Of a DNA stretch of 64,000 nucleotides, positions 1-8,066 are shown piece by piece. The stretch lies in contig NZ_WWCS01000002.1 of NCBI RefSeq assembly GCF_009857535.1, positions 466,223 through 530,222 on the forward strand. The letters run 5' to 3'. This DNA comes from Duganella margarita (GTDB taxonomy: Bacteria > Pseudomonadota > Gammaproteobacteria > Burkholderiales > Burkholderiaceae_D). The position numbers and the translations under genes are program-made. Below the pieces are notes generated by a model, which was not told where the DNA came from, ran no database searches, and was given only the letters and a program-made list of their open reading frames with translations. Numbering within the stretch: the first letter of the stretch is position 1; every line of letters begins with the position of its first letter.

Positions 1-3
1 AGG

Positions 4-255
4 TTGGTTGATATGCAAGGCCCTGCCGAACTCAGATTTTTGAACCCGTCACATACGTGGGCCTCGGTGTGGGATGACGATAGTAGCGAATGGCGAGATG
101 TTCTCGGTTTTCAATTGCCGGAAAAAGGCGAAATTAATGAGGCGTTCGTTAAGGCTGTGGGGAATCGGTTGATGCTCAGTTTCACTGATAAGAAAATTCC
201 CTTACTTCGTTGGGGATTTACCGCAAAAGATGTGGAAGCAACCTTTAGGAAATAG
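4..255 (+). CDS. Hypothetical protein, possibly 5'-truncated
   Basis: Short open frame of about 80 residues with no domain I recognise. The frame is open to the first base of the window, so it may be the 3' end of a longer gene. Inside the window the possible starts are TTG at 4 and ATG at 13. The protein is mixed polar and aromatic, with no signal peptide or membrane segment, and ends in a basic stretch. Its base composition is clearly more AT-rich than the genes that follow, as is the non-coding stretch after it, which suggests horizontally acquired DNA or the edge of an island. No function can be assigned. Confidence 0.45.
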   Translation: MVDMQGPAELRFLNPSHTWASVWDDDSSEWRDVLGFQLPEKGEINEAFVKAVGNRLMLSFTDKKIPLLRWGFTAKDVEATFRK

Positions 256-723
256 GTCACCGGCGGCTTTGGGGCGAAAGCGGCCTCAACTAATAGATCC
301 GACATTCGGATTTTCATTGAGTGATTGAGCGCTAATGAAAGGAACAGACGCGCATCTGGCAGAAAATTAATATTCGCAAGGGGGTATATTCGGGGGTATC
401 TTGTTAGTGGTTTCAATGCGGTTTACTTCAGATAATATTTCCTGCTTGAATATATTTTGTGGACATACAGAAACTAATTTCTATGCAAGAGATTTTAATA
501 AAAAGAAATGCGAGATGTGTTGAAAGTTCTTTAGTTGAGCAGCCATGCCAAAATTAAATTCGGACTATGTGGAAAAACACTAAATATTGATTAAATGATA
601 ACTTTTCGGGGTATGGATGGGGGTATTTTCAGATGCTCTTCAATCAGGAAGCCATAGTTGGCGGACTTTCTTTAATGATGGGAATCCCCCTCTCGAATAG
701 AGCCGCCAATGCGAACGGATCGT
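256..723. other. AT-rich intergenic stretch without a supported gene
   Basis: About 470 bases of low GC content compared with the operon that follows. I see no coding frame with a ribosome site or plausible composition. It contains a repeated G-rich word, GGGGGTAT or GGGGTAT, at about 380, 392, 608 and 619. Paired words of this kind are often found near attachment sites of integrated elements, but no integrase or tRNA is visible here. Just left of the RraA stop (644-722, minus strand) an open tail without its own start remains. Confidence 0.4.
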
Positions 724-1458
724 CTAAGCTTGCGCCGCAGCGGAAGGATTGCTTGCTAGCCAGGCCTCGAACAGGAGGCGGTTTTCCGGCTTGGTCAGCG
801 GGTACAGGCCGATGATGCTGGCGCCGCCGCGTACCTGCTCCAGCACGAAGTCCTCGTAGCGCTCCATCGGCACTGCGTCGCGGGCGATTTCTTCGGCCAG
901 GTGGGCGGGGATGCAGACCACGCCGTCGTCGTCGCCCACCATGATGTCGCCGGGATAGACCGGTACGTCGCCGCAGCCTATCGGCGCGTTGATGTCGAGC
1001 GCGTGATGGCGGATCAGGTTGGTCGGTGCGGACGGGCCGGAGCACCAGGCCGGAATCTCCAGCTTGGCGATGCCGCTGGCGTCGCGCAGGCCACCGTCGG
1101 TGACGATGCCGGCCACGCCGCGCACTTGCATGCGCGTGGCCAGGATGCTGCCGGCCGACGCCACCGACACGTCGCCACGGCAATCCATCACCAGCACCGC
1201 GCCGGCTGGGATTTCCTCCACTGCCACCCGTTGCGGATGGCGCGGGTCGAGGAAAGCGTCGATGCCGTCGAGGTCTTCACGCGCCGGGATGTAGCGCAGC
1301 GTGAAGGCCGGGCCGGCCAGCCGCTGGCCGGTCTTCAGCGGCCGCGCGCCCTGGATGAAGACGTTGCGGAAGCCGCGCTTGAACAACAGCGTGGTCAGGG
1401 TCGACGTGGCGATGGTCTTCAGGGTCGCCAGCGTTTCGGCGGATACGGTGGTGTTCAT
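724..1458 (-). CDS. RraA / HMG-aldolase-fold family protein
   Basis: A 244-residue protein of the RraA-like fold, which includes true RNase E regulators and class II pyruvate aldolases (4-hydroxy-4-methyl-2-oxoglutarate aldolase, oxaloacetate decarboxylase). The family signature is visible: a conserved Gly-rich segment leading to D-G-G-L-R-D, with R125-D126 in the substrate and metal position. In the D-X20-R-D aldolase motif the first Asp is replaced by Ser104. It is the last gene of the uronate operon and overlaps the PL7 gene by 4 bases. No KDPG aldolase is present in the operon, although KDG kinase is, so an aldolase role on a 2-keto-3-deoxy sugar acid is possible. This is inference; family membership is well supported. 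Confidence 0.8.
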   Translation of the reverse strand: MNTTVSAETLATLKTIATSTLTTLLFKRGFRNVFIQGARPLKTGQRLAGPAFTLRYIPAREDLDGIDAFLDPRHPQRVAVEEIPAGAVLVMDCRGDVSVASAGSILATRMQVRGVAGIVTDGGLRDASGIAKLEIPAWCSGPSAPTNLIRHHALDINAPIGCGDVPVYPGDIMVGDDDGVVCIPAHLAEEIARDAVPMERYEDFVLEQVRGGASIIGLYPLTKPENRLLFEAWLASNPSAAAQA

Positions 1459-2225
1459 GGCTGCGCTCCGTTGCGTTCAAAAATGGTGTGGCTGAAGCTG
1501 ATCTGGCTGCTGTCGATGTGGTTCAGGCGATAGTATTCATCCCACTTGGCCGCGACGATGGTGTGCTTGCCGGTGTCGGGATCGAGCGCTTGCAGGTAGT
1601 CGCCAAACTTGAAGTAGATCTGGCGGTCGTCCCCTTTGATGCGGGTAAGCGGCGTTTTCAATTCGACACCGCTGGCAGTGCGCGCCGTCACCAGCGCTTC
1701 GCCCGCGTTGAAGACGATGTCCAGGTCGAAGCCTTCGCCAGAATGCACTGTGCCTAGCGCGGTTGTCGCTTCCTTGCCATCGGTGCCGAGGATGCGCACC
1801 AGGATGTCGAACACGCCGTTGCCGGCCTTGCCGTCCAGCCCCTGCTTGTCGGCCGTATCCTGCACGTAGACTTTGAGGATGGTGTCCAGTCCTTCCACAT
1901 GGTATTGGGCGACGATGGTCTTGGCGCCGGCCGGCAGCGTTGGCGTGACGCGCGCGGCGAAGTGCTCGTGCGTTTGTGCGGCGCTGAGGCGTTGTTTGTC
2001 GGTGACCTTCACTTCATTGCGGTAACCGTGGCCGTGGCCGGAATCGTATTTCGACGTCAGCGCGCTGAAATTCAGCGTGCCGGCGTAGGGCGATGGATAG
2101 GGCGAGTTGCCCTCGACCGCAAACAGTTTTTGCAGCGCGGCCTGCGGCGTGTAGCTCTGTGCGGTGGCGGGCAGTGTCATCGCGGCGAGCAGCGACAGGG
2201 CCGCGGCGTGGAGGGCGGTTCTCAT
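1455..2225 (-). CDS. Secreted polysaccharide lyase, PL7 (alginate lyase)-like
   Basis: 256-residue exported protein with a Sec signal peptide (about 1-22, ending A-T-A-Q). Three PL7 landmarks can be aligned: Y-R-N-E at 68-71 (family R-T/S-E), Q-Y-H at 107-109 (family Q-I/V-H), and Y-F-K-F-G-D-Y-L-Q at 204-212 (family Y-F-K-A-G-x-Y-x-Q). These form the beta-jelly-roll catalytic cleft that breaks alginate by beta-elimination. The ATG at 2225 was chosen because it starts the signal peptide and overlaps the previous stop in an ATGA arrangement; the frame extends further upstream but without export sense. The substrate could be another uronate polymer, since the Q-Y-H variant is not the commonest form. 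Confidence 0.75.
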   Translation of the reverse strand: MRTALHAAALSLLAAMTLPATAQSYTPQAALQKLFAVEGNSPYPSPYAGTLNFSALTSKYDSGHGHGYRNEVKVTDKQRLSAAQTHEHFAARVTPTLPAGAKTIVAQYHVEGLDTILKVYVQDTADKQGLDGKAGNGVFDILVRILGTDGKEATTALGTVHSGEGFDLDIVFNAGEALVTARTASGVELKTPLTRIKGDDRQIYFKFGDYLQALDPDTGKHTIVAAKWDEYYRLNHIDSSQISFSHTIFERNGAQP

Positions 2226-2974
2226 TTCAGCATTCCTTCGAGCGTTGGTTGCATGGCGTCGGCCCACAGCTGGTAGCCGGCCGCTCCGGGGTGCAACTGG
2301 TCGGGCATGATGGTGTTCGGGATACGGCCATCCTGGCCGAGGAACACGTGGTTGATGTTGAGGAAGCGGATGGTCTTGCCGTCATCCAGCTTGGCCAGGT
2401 CCTGGTTGACGGCGTCGATGGTCTGCATGCGCTTGGCCGCTTCGGCGACGCCGGCCTCGGTTACCGGCGCGCCTTTCGGATCGCGCGGTCCGCGTGGGAA
2501 GACGCCCAGCAACAGGATCTTGGTCTGCGGCAGCTTGGCGCGGATCATGTCGACGATCTTGCGGTCGGCGGCGGCGATTTCCTCGGCTGTGTAGTCGAGG
2601 CTGTTATTGGTTCCGAGCATCAGCACGGTGACCTTGGGCGAGATGCCATCCAGCTCGCCATGTTCGATGCGCCAGATGACGTTCTGCGTGCGGTCGCCGC
2701 CGATGCCGAAGTTGGCCGGCTGGTACTTGCCGTAGTAGGCGTCCCAGATGTGCGGCGCAATCTTCCAGCGTTCGGTGATGGAGTCGCCGAGGAACAGCAG
2801 GCCGACCGGGCCGCTCTTGCCGCGTGCGAGGATGGCCTCATGCTTTTTAAGGAAGGTGCCGTCGTCTTTTTTCTCGAATGCTTCGGAAGCGCTGAGCTTG
2901 GGACCGGCGGCGTGGGCGGTGAGTTGGCTGCTGGTCAGCAGCAGGGCGAGCAGCAGGCTTTTGTAGAAATTCAT
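2222..2974 (-). CDS. Secreted SGNH/GDSL-type esterase
   Basis: 250-residue exported SGNH hydrolase. Signal peptide at 1-23. The four blocks are clear: G-D-S-I-T at 63-67 (nucleophile Ser65), G-G-D at 92-94, G-T-N-N at 121-124, and D-Q-L-H with Asp225 and His228. It resembles the PAF-acetylhydrolase-like esterases and is clearly similar to the SGNH domain of the GH74 fusion at 20106 (shared stretches around W-D-x-Y-Y and G-G-D-R-T-x-N-V). Start ATG 2974 follows AGGAGAT. Placed between a lyase and a transporter in the uronate operon, it probably removes O-acetyl groups that block lyases. The role is inferred from context. Confidence 0.85.
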   Translation of the reverse strand: MNFYKSLLLALLLTSSQLTAHAAGPKLSASEAFEKKDDGTFLKKHEAILARGKSGPVGLLFLGDSITERWKIAPHIWDAYYGKYQPANFGIGGDRTQNVIWRIEHGELDGISPKVTVLMLGTNNSLDYTAEEIAAADRKIVDMIRAKLPQTKILLLGVFPRGPRDPKGAPVTEAGVAEAAKRMQTIDAVNQDLAKLDDGKTIRFLNINHVFLGQDGRIPNTIMPDQLHPGAAGYQLWADAMQPTLEGMLK

Positions 2975-2987
2975 GGTGATCTCCTGT

Positions 2988-4259
2988 TTAGTTTTTCGGC
3001 TGTACGCGCACCACGGCGCCGCCCAGCCAGATGGACACGAATACCAATGGCAGCAACAGCGCGCCAAGTATGAAGAACGGGGTGTAGTTGCCGCCGGTGG
3101 TCAGTTCCGGCACCAGTTGCATGCAGACGATCACGCCCAGCACCGCCGACGTACCGCTCAGTCCCGCCAGCGTGCCGACCGTCTTGCCCGAGAAGAAGTC
3201 GCTGGGCAGGGTCTGGATGTTGGTGATGGCGGCCTGGAAGCCAAACAGGATCACGCCGATCGCCAGCACGGCCAGCAGTGGCGTCTGCGCGGCGGCGCTC
3301 AGCAGCAGGGCAGGCAGCATCAGCGCCAGGCCGATGGCGATCACCAGCTTGCGGGCGCGATCGACCGACCAGCCGCGCTCCAGCAGGCTGCCGCACAGCC
3401 AGCCGCCGGACAGCGCACCGGCCGCCGCGCCGACGTACGGCACCCAGGCGAACATGCCGATCTGCTTGACGTCGAAGTGGAATTTCTCGTTGAGGTACAG
3501 CGGCAGCCAGCTGACGAACAGCCACCACACCGGATCGATGAAGAAGCGTGCCGCGATTACGCTCCAGCTTTGGCGATGGCGCAGCAGCTGACCCAGCGTC
3601 GGCACGTATTCATTTTGAACGGCTTGCACAGTCTGTTGCTGGCCGCGCAGGATGTACTGGCGTTCTTCTTCGCTGATCCAAGGATGGGTACCGGGGCCGG
3701 ACTTGTAGACGATCAGCCACGGCACGATCCAGATGAAGCCCAGGCCGCCGATGAGGATGAAGGTGGTTTTCCAGCCGACGTAGGCGTACAGGAAGGCCAC
3801 CAGCGGCGGCGCGATGACGGAACCGAGCGAAGCGCCGGCGCCGAAGATGCCTTGCCCCAGCGCGCGCTCGCGCACCGGAAACCATTCGGCGATGGCCTTG
3901 GTGGCGCCGGGCCAGTTACCTGCCTCGCCGACGCCCAGCATGATCCTGAACAGGCTGAACGACAGCGCCGAACGTGCCACGAAGTGCAGGGCGATGGCGC
4001 CGGACCAGACTACGATCGACAACAGGAAGCCGATGCGCGTGCCGAGCGCGTCGAACAGTTTGCCGAACAGCGACTGGCCGACCGCGTAGCCGATCAGGAA
4101 CACGGTGATGATGTTGGCGTAGTCGCGCTTGTCCATGCCGAGGTCGGCCGCGATGCCTGGCCACATCACCGCCAGCGCCGAGCGGTCGATGTAGTTGATG
4201 ATGGTGGCGATGGCGACCAGTGTGATGACCAGCCAGCGCAAACCTTTGATTGTTTTCAT
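2988..4259 (-). CDS. MFS transporter, anion:cation symporter (hexuronate) family
   Basis: 423-residue inner-membrane protein with about 12 hydrophobic segments, and the N-terminal G-L-R-W and I-N-Y-I-D-R-S signatures typical of the ExuT/GudP branch. The first-half loop carries E-W-F-P-V-R-E-R-A, also typical. These carriers take up hexuronates and related sugar acids with protons. In this operon it would import the unsaturated monouronate (DEH) or oligouronates made by the lyases. It lies 35 bases after the KDG kinase and 13 bases before the esterase gene, so it is co-transcribed. It is paralogous to the MFS gene at 16689, which shares the N-terminal motifs. Confidence 0.88.
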   Translation of the reverse strand: MKTIKGLRWLVITLVAIATIINYIDRSALAVMWPGIAADLGMDKRDYANIITVFLIGYAVGQSLFGKLFDALGTRIGFLLSIVVWSGAIALHFVARSALSFSLFRIMLGVGEAGNWPGATKAIAEWFPVRERALGQGIFGAGASLGSVIAPPLVAFLYAYVGWKTTFILIGGLGFIWIVPWLIVYKSGPGTHPWISEEERQYILRGQQQTVQAVQNEYVPTLGQLLRHRQSWSVIAARFFIDPVWWLFVSWLPLYLNEKFHFDVKQIGMFAWVPYVGAAAGALSGGWLCGSLLERGWSVDRARKLVIAIGLALMLPALLLSAAAQTPLLAVLAIGVILFGFQAAITNIQTLPSDFFSGKTVGTLAGLSGTSAVLGVIVCMQLVPELTTGGNYTPFFILGALLLPLVFVSIWLGGAVVRVQPKN

Positions 4260-4294
4260 GCCTTTGTCTCCGTTATTTTTGTGGGGCAGGCGTG

Positions 4295-5239
4295 TCAGGC
4301 GGAAGCCAGTTGGTCGCGGCTGGGCAGGCCTTCGCAGTCGCCGCGGAACTGCACCACGCGCGCGCCGATGGCGTTGCCGCGGGCGGCGGCGTCGCTGAGC
4401 GGCAGACCATCCAGCAGGCCGCTGATGACGCCGACCGCGAAGCCGTCGCCGGCGCCGACCGTATCGACCACCTCGCGCACCTGCAGGCCGGGAACGATGC
4501 AGCTGCCGCCGTCCGCGCTGGCGGCGTAGGCGCCGCGCGGCCCAAGCTTAACCACCACGTGACGCGCGCCGCGCGCCAGATACCAGTCGGCGATGCCGCC
4601 GGCGTTCTGGCAGCCGGTGAGCAGCTGTCCTTCCGCCAGGCCGGGCATCACCACGTCCGCCTGGCTGGCCAGCGCATTGATGGTGGCGACCATCTCCGCC
4701 TGCGACGGCCACAGGCGCGGCCGCAGGTTGGGATCGAAGCTGACCAGCCGTCCATCTGCTCGCGCCTGCCGCGCCAGTGCCAGCGCCAGCTCGCCACAGC
4801 CGGGCGACAGCGCCGGCGAAATGCCGGTCAGGTGCAACAGCCGCGCCTGCTGGAATGCGCTTCCCGGCGCCGGCAGATCCTCCAGCGACAAATGGCTGGC
4901 GGCCGAACCGCGCCGGAAATACTCCACCTGCGGATCGCTGCCGTCGGCCACCATCTGCTTGAGCATGAAGCCGGTCGGATAGCGGTCGTCCGTGCGCAGG
5001 TGGCGCAGGTCCAGCCCCTCGGCCGCCATGAACGCGTGCAGATGCCGGCCCAGGCTGTCCGGCCCCAGGCTGCTGATGTAGCCGACCTTGAAGTCCAGCC
5101 GGCTCAGTCCCACCGCCACGTTCAGCTCGGCGCCGGCGGTGGCGCGCTCGAATTCGCGCACCTCCTCCAGCAGGCCGGGCTGGCGGGCGATCATCAAGGC
5201 CATCGCTTCGCCCATGGTGACTACATCGGGTATCTGCAT
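4295..5239 (-). CDS. kdgK: 2-keto-3-deoxygluconate kinase (PfkB family)
   Basis: 314-residue PfkB/ribokinase-family sugar kinase. The catalytic signature D-T-V-G-A-G-D lies at 259-265 with the base Asp265. The F-D-P-N-L-R-P-R-L-W block at 168-177 is typical of KDG kinases, which bind the sugar-acid carboxylate with Arg. It phosphorylates 2-keto-3-deoxygluconate to KDPG in the cytoplasm, the step after DEH reduction in alginate or pectin catabolism. Neighbours fit exactly: reductase upstream, hexuronate transporter downstream. The spacing of 12 bases to the upstream lyase gene indicates one transcript. Confidence 0.9.
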   Translation of the reverse strand: MQIPDVVTMGEAMALMIARQPGLLEEVREFERATAGAELNVAVGLSRLDFKVGYISSLGPDSLGRHLHAFMAAEGLDLRHLRTDDRYPTGFMLKQMVADGSDPQVEYFRRGSAASHLSLEDLPAPGSAFQQARLLHLTGISPALSPGCGELALALARQARADGRLVSFDPNLRPRLWPSQAEMVATINALASQADVVMPGLAEGQLLTGCQNAGGIADWYLARGARHVVVKLGPRGAYAASADGGSCIVPGLQVREVVDTVGAGDGFAVGVISGLLDGLPLSDAAARGNAIGARVVQFRGDCEGLPSRDQLASA

Positions 5240-5251
5240 GCGTGCGGCTCC

Positions 5252-7246
5252 TTAGAACTTCAGTGTGGTGGTCAGCGTGGCGGTCTTGCTGGCCGGCAGG
5301 GAGACGCGCAGCACGGCGCCGCGTTCTTCCTTCGGTCCCTTGTCGACGTTGCCCGGCGGGCCGGCGGCCACGACGATGCCCGGTGCGATGACGGCTTTGG
5401 CGCCGACGGTGGCAACGTCCACTTTCAGCGATGCCGGCTGGCCGGGTACGACGAAGCTTTGTGCGCCGGTCTGCGTGATGGCGCGGTCGCCATGTACCTG
5501 CGCCGTCAGCACCACCGGCTTGCTGGCGCGCAGCGTGTCGGTCACGGTCCAGACGCCGCGTGCGTAGCTGAAGCGGCGCTCCAGTTTTTCCACGCCCAGT
5601 TCCGGCCGGTAGGCGCCGGCCAGGTCGGCGACGATGTCGGCGCGGTCGCGTTCCAGTTTGGCGCTGGCGATGCGGATGCTGTCCAGCCGCGCATACGGAT
5701 AATCGCGGAACGCGTCGTGGCCGCCGCCTTCGTTGGCCTGGCCATGGTCGTCGATCAGCAGCGTGTTGCTCAGGTTGCTTTTCGGGATGCCAGCGTAGCC
5801 CATCGGGCCGGTCAGGTAGCTGCCGCCGCCGAACAGGATGAAGCTGCCCGCGTCGGGATGCGAGTGGCCCATTTCCAGGTGCCAGTCCGGCAGCTTGTCG
5901 ATTACGTGCGCCACGTGGTGGCCTTCCGGCGGGCCGGCGCGGAAGGCGAAGGCGGTGGCTTTCGGCGTCCAGTCGCTGCGCCAGTAGACGGTCCCGAGAT
6001 CCTCGAAGTGATGGTGTGGCGTCATGGCCGACATCGGCGACGATTTCAGCGCGGGATCACGCCACAGCAAGGTCCAGAAATCCTCCGCGCAGACGTGGCC
6101 CAGCGAGGCCATCCAGTCTGCCACGCCTTGCGCTTCGGGATTCCTGAAGCGCGCCGCCAGCCGGTACAGCAGGTTATAGTTGGAGTTGAGCTTGCCGCCG
6201 GGATGGGTGCGCGCCGGTTCTTCGCCGATACGGGAACGCGTGATCGGGCCTTCAAAGGCGTCACCGAAGTCGTAAATGTCCTGACCGTTCGGCGTGATCG
6301 AGTGGGCGATGTACAGGTGCGCCTTGCTCAAGGCCGGCGTGTCGTACAGGTCGTCGCCGGCCGCGTGGGCGAAGGCGTCCAGCGCGTGGATGATCCATGG
6401 CATGGAGAAGATCCAGTATTCCACGCCTTCGTAGAAGTAGCCGTCCGGCGAGGCCACTTCCAGCACGCGCGTGAAAATGGCGCGCGACAGCGCCGCCCAT
6501 TGCGCCGCTTCCGGCGTGTCGTCCCATACCGCATACGCCGCGACGGCCAGGCCGGCGATTGGAATGAAGCAGTGGTTCTGGCTGTACGAGTAGGACTTGC
6601 CCGGCTTCGGCGAGAAGTGCCTGGCCAGGATGCCGGCCTGGCGGATCAGCTTGTCGCGGTAGCGCTTGCGTTCTTCCTCGGTCAGCGCGTCGTACAGCAG
6701 GTCGTAGCCGGCGCCCAGGCCGTACAGCAGGTGACCGGCGGCGAGGTCGATGTCCGGCTTGCTGAAGGTATAGCCCCAGACGTCATAGCTGACCGCCGCG
6801 TCCATATAGCGCTTGGCCGCCTCCAGGTATTTGGCGTCGCCCTCGATCTGGTAGGCCAGCGCCGCGCCGATGATGCCGATGGCGGTGTTGTTCTGCGCAC
6901 GGCGTTTCTGCGCCGGCGCCACAGCTGGTGCTTCGCGCATGGCGATCAGGCCGGCAAGGCCTTTCTGCCATTCGGCGCGCTGGCTGCCCTTGGCGCGCTG
7001 GCGCAGGTCATCGAGGCCAGCCTTGGTGGTGTAGACGCGTGGATGCACGCCGCGCAGTTCGGCGCGCAGCGCCGCCGGATGCGCTTTCATCAGCGTTTCC
7101 AGCGGATGCGGACCGGACATGGCCTTGCCCTGCATGGTGCCCAGCGACTCGCGCGCATCCTGCGCCAGTGCGCTGCTCAGCGAAAACGCGGGCAAGGAGA
7201 GGGCCGCAGCGCCAAGGAAACGGCGCCGTGTGAAGGTTGGATTCAT
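5252..7246 (-). CDS. Heparinase II/III-type oligouronate lyase with Tat signal
   Basis: 664-residue exported enzyme. The N-terminus has a twin-arginine motif (R-R-R-F-L-G at 7-12) and a hydrophobic stretch. The N-terminal half is an alpha/alpha-toroid-like helical domain with the conserved N-H-C-F segment. The second half is a beta-sandwich with H-S-H-P-D-A-G-S-F, the heparinase II/III domain hallmark (PL15/PL17/PL21 type). Such enzymes cleave oligouronides exolytically to monosaccharides. With PL7, DEH-reductase-like SDR and KDG kinase in the same operon, an oligoalginate lyase is the best reading. The exact PL family cannot be decided by eye. Folded export via Tat would be consistent with a metal-binding enzyme. 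Confidence 0.82.
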   Translation of the reverse strand: MNPTFTRRRFLGAAALSLPAFSLSSALAQDARESLGTMQGKAMSGPHPLETLMKAHPAALRAELRGVHPRVYTTKAGLDDLRQRAKGSQRAEWQKGLAGLIAMREAPAVAPAQKRRAQNNTAIGIIGAALAYQIEGDAKYLEAAKRYMDAAVSYDVWGYTFSKPDIDLAAGHLLYGLGAGYDLLYDALTEEERKRYRDKLIRQAGILARHFSPKPGKSYSYSQNHCFIPIAGLAVAAYAVWDDTPEAAQWAALSRAIFTRVLEVASPDGYFYEGVEYWIFSMPWIIHALDAFAHAAGDDLYDTPALSKAHLYIAHSITPNGQDIYDFGDAFEGPITRSRIGEEPARTHPGGKLNSNYNLLYRLAARFRNPEAQGVADWMASLGHVCAEDFWTLLWRDPALKSSPMSAMTPHHHFEDLGTVYWRSDWTPKATAFAFRAGPPEGHHVAHVIDKLPDWHLEMGHSHPDAGSFILFGGGSYLTGPMGYAGIPKSNLSNTLLIDDHGQANEGGGHDAFRDYPYARLDSIRIASAKLERDRADIVADLAGAYRPELGVEKLERRFSYARGVWTVTDTLRASKPVVLTAQVHGDRAITQTGAQSFVVPGQPASLKVDVATVGAKAVIAPGIVVAAGPPGNVDKGPKEERGAVLRVSLPASKTATLTTTLKF

Positions 7247-7265
7247 CGAAGGCTCCGGAAGGGAA

Positions 7266-8021
7266 TCAGTAGAGGCCGAGGCCGCCGTTGACCTGGATGA
7301 TTTCGCCGGCCAGGAAGGCGGCGCGTTCGGACGCGAGGAACACCACCACGTTGGCGACGTCTTCCGGCGTGCCTTCGCGGCGGGCCGGCGTGCGTTCGGC
7401 GATGGCCTGGCGGTTGGCCGGCGTGTTGAAGGTGTCGTGGAAGCGGGTGGCGATCAGGCCCGGCGAGACGCCGTTGACGCGGATGCCCAGCGGGCCGACT
7501 TCCTTGGCCAGCGCGCGGGTGAAAGTGGCAATCGCCGCCTTGGAGGCCGCATAGTGCGCCGAACCCGGACCGCCGCCGTCGAACGCCGCCAGCGACGACA
7601 TGGTGATGATGGCGCCACGGCCGCGCGGCTCCATGCGCTTCAGCGCCGCCTGGCTGATCAGGAAGGTGGTGGTGAGGTTCAGGTTCAGCGCCTCGTTCCA
7701 CAAGGTCAGCGGCATTTCCGCCACGCGGCAGCGCTGGATCAGGCCGCCGATGTTGGCGAACAGGATGTCGATCTCGCCGATGGCGCCTTCCGCTTCGGCA
7801 AAGACCTGTTCGGCGATCTTGTCATCGGTCAGGTCGGCCTTGATGGCCTGGGCGTTGCGGCCGAGGGCGCGGATCTGCGCCACCACCTCCGCCGCTTCGT
7901 CGGCGCTGCTCCAGTAGGTCAGCACGACGTCGGCGCCGGCCTGTGCCAATGCCAGCGAGCTGGCCTTGCCGATGCCCGAGGCGCCGCCCATGACAAGTGC
8001 GCGTTTTCCGATAAGTTCCAT
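7266..8021 (-). CDS. SDR oxidoreductase, probable DEH (unsaturated uronate) reductase
   Basis: 251-residue classical short-chain dehydrogenase. The cofactor motif G-G-A-S-G-I-G is at 12-18. The catalytic residues are Ser142/Ser143, Tyr157 and Lys161 (Y-A-A-S-K), and the C-terminus has the usual I-x-V-N-G-G. In this context it would reduce 4-deoxy-L-erythro-5-hexoseulose uronate to 2-keto-3-deoxygluconate, which the kinase two genes downstream phosphorylates. The SDR fold is certain; the substrate is inferred from the operon. It lies 45 bases after the LacI regulator gene and 19 before the heparinase-type lyase. Confidence 0.85.
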   Translation of the reverse strand: MELIGKRALVMGGASGIGKASSLALAQAGADVVLTYWSSADEAAEVVAQIRALGRNAQAIKADLTDDKIAEQVFAEAEGAIGEIDILFANIGGLIQRCRVAEMPLTLWNEALNLNLTTTFLISQAALKRMEPRGRGAIITMSSLAAFDGGGPGSAHYAASKAAIATFTRALAKEVGPLGIRVNGVSPGLIATRFHDTFNTPANRQAIAERTPARREGTPEDVANVVVFLASERAAFLAGEIIQVNGGLGLY

Positions 8022-8066
8022 GGCTATGCTCTTTCAGGTAAATGGTTGAGTTGACGAATGCGTGAA

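Noticed and set aside
644..722. Minus-strand open tail just downstream of the RraA stop (reads D-P-F-A-L-A-A-L-F-E-R-G-I-P-I-I-K)
   Set aside because: Looks protein-like but has no start of its own and only about 25 codons outside the RraA gene; could be a remnant, cannot be assigned.
633..815. Plus-strand frame of 60 codons at the end of the AT-rich edge
   Set aside because: Half of it is antisense to the RraA gene; no ribosome site and no family.
2093..3073. Plus-strand frame of 326 codons across the PL7 and SGNH genes
   Set aside because: Crosses the overlap of two real minus-strand genes; composition is typical of antisense frames.
4250..7291. A 1013-codon plus-strand open frame opposite the kinase and lyase genes
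   Set aside because: Antisense frame of high-GC coding DNA; Arg/Gln/His/Val-rich translation without domains, and both minus-strand genes beneath it are clear families.
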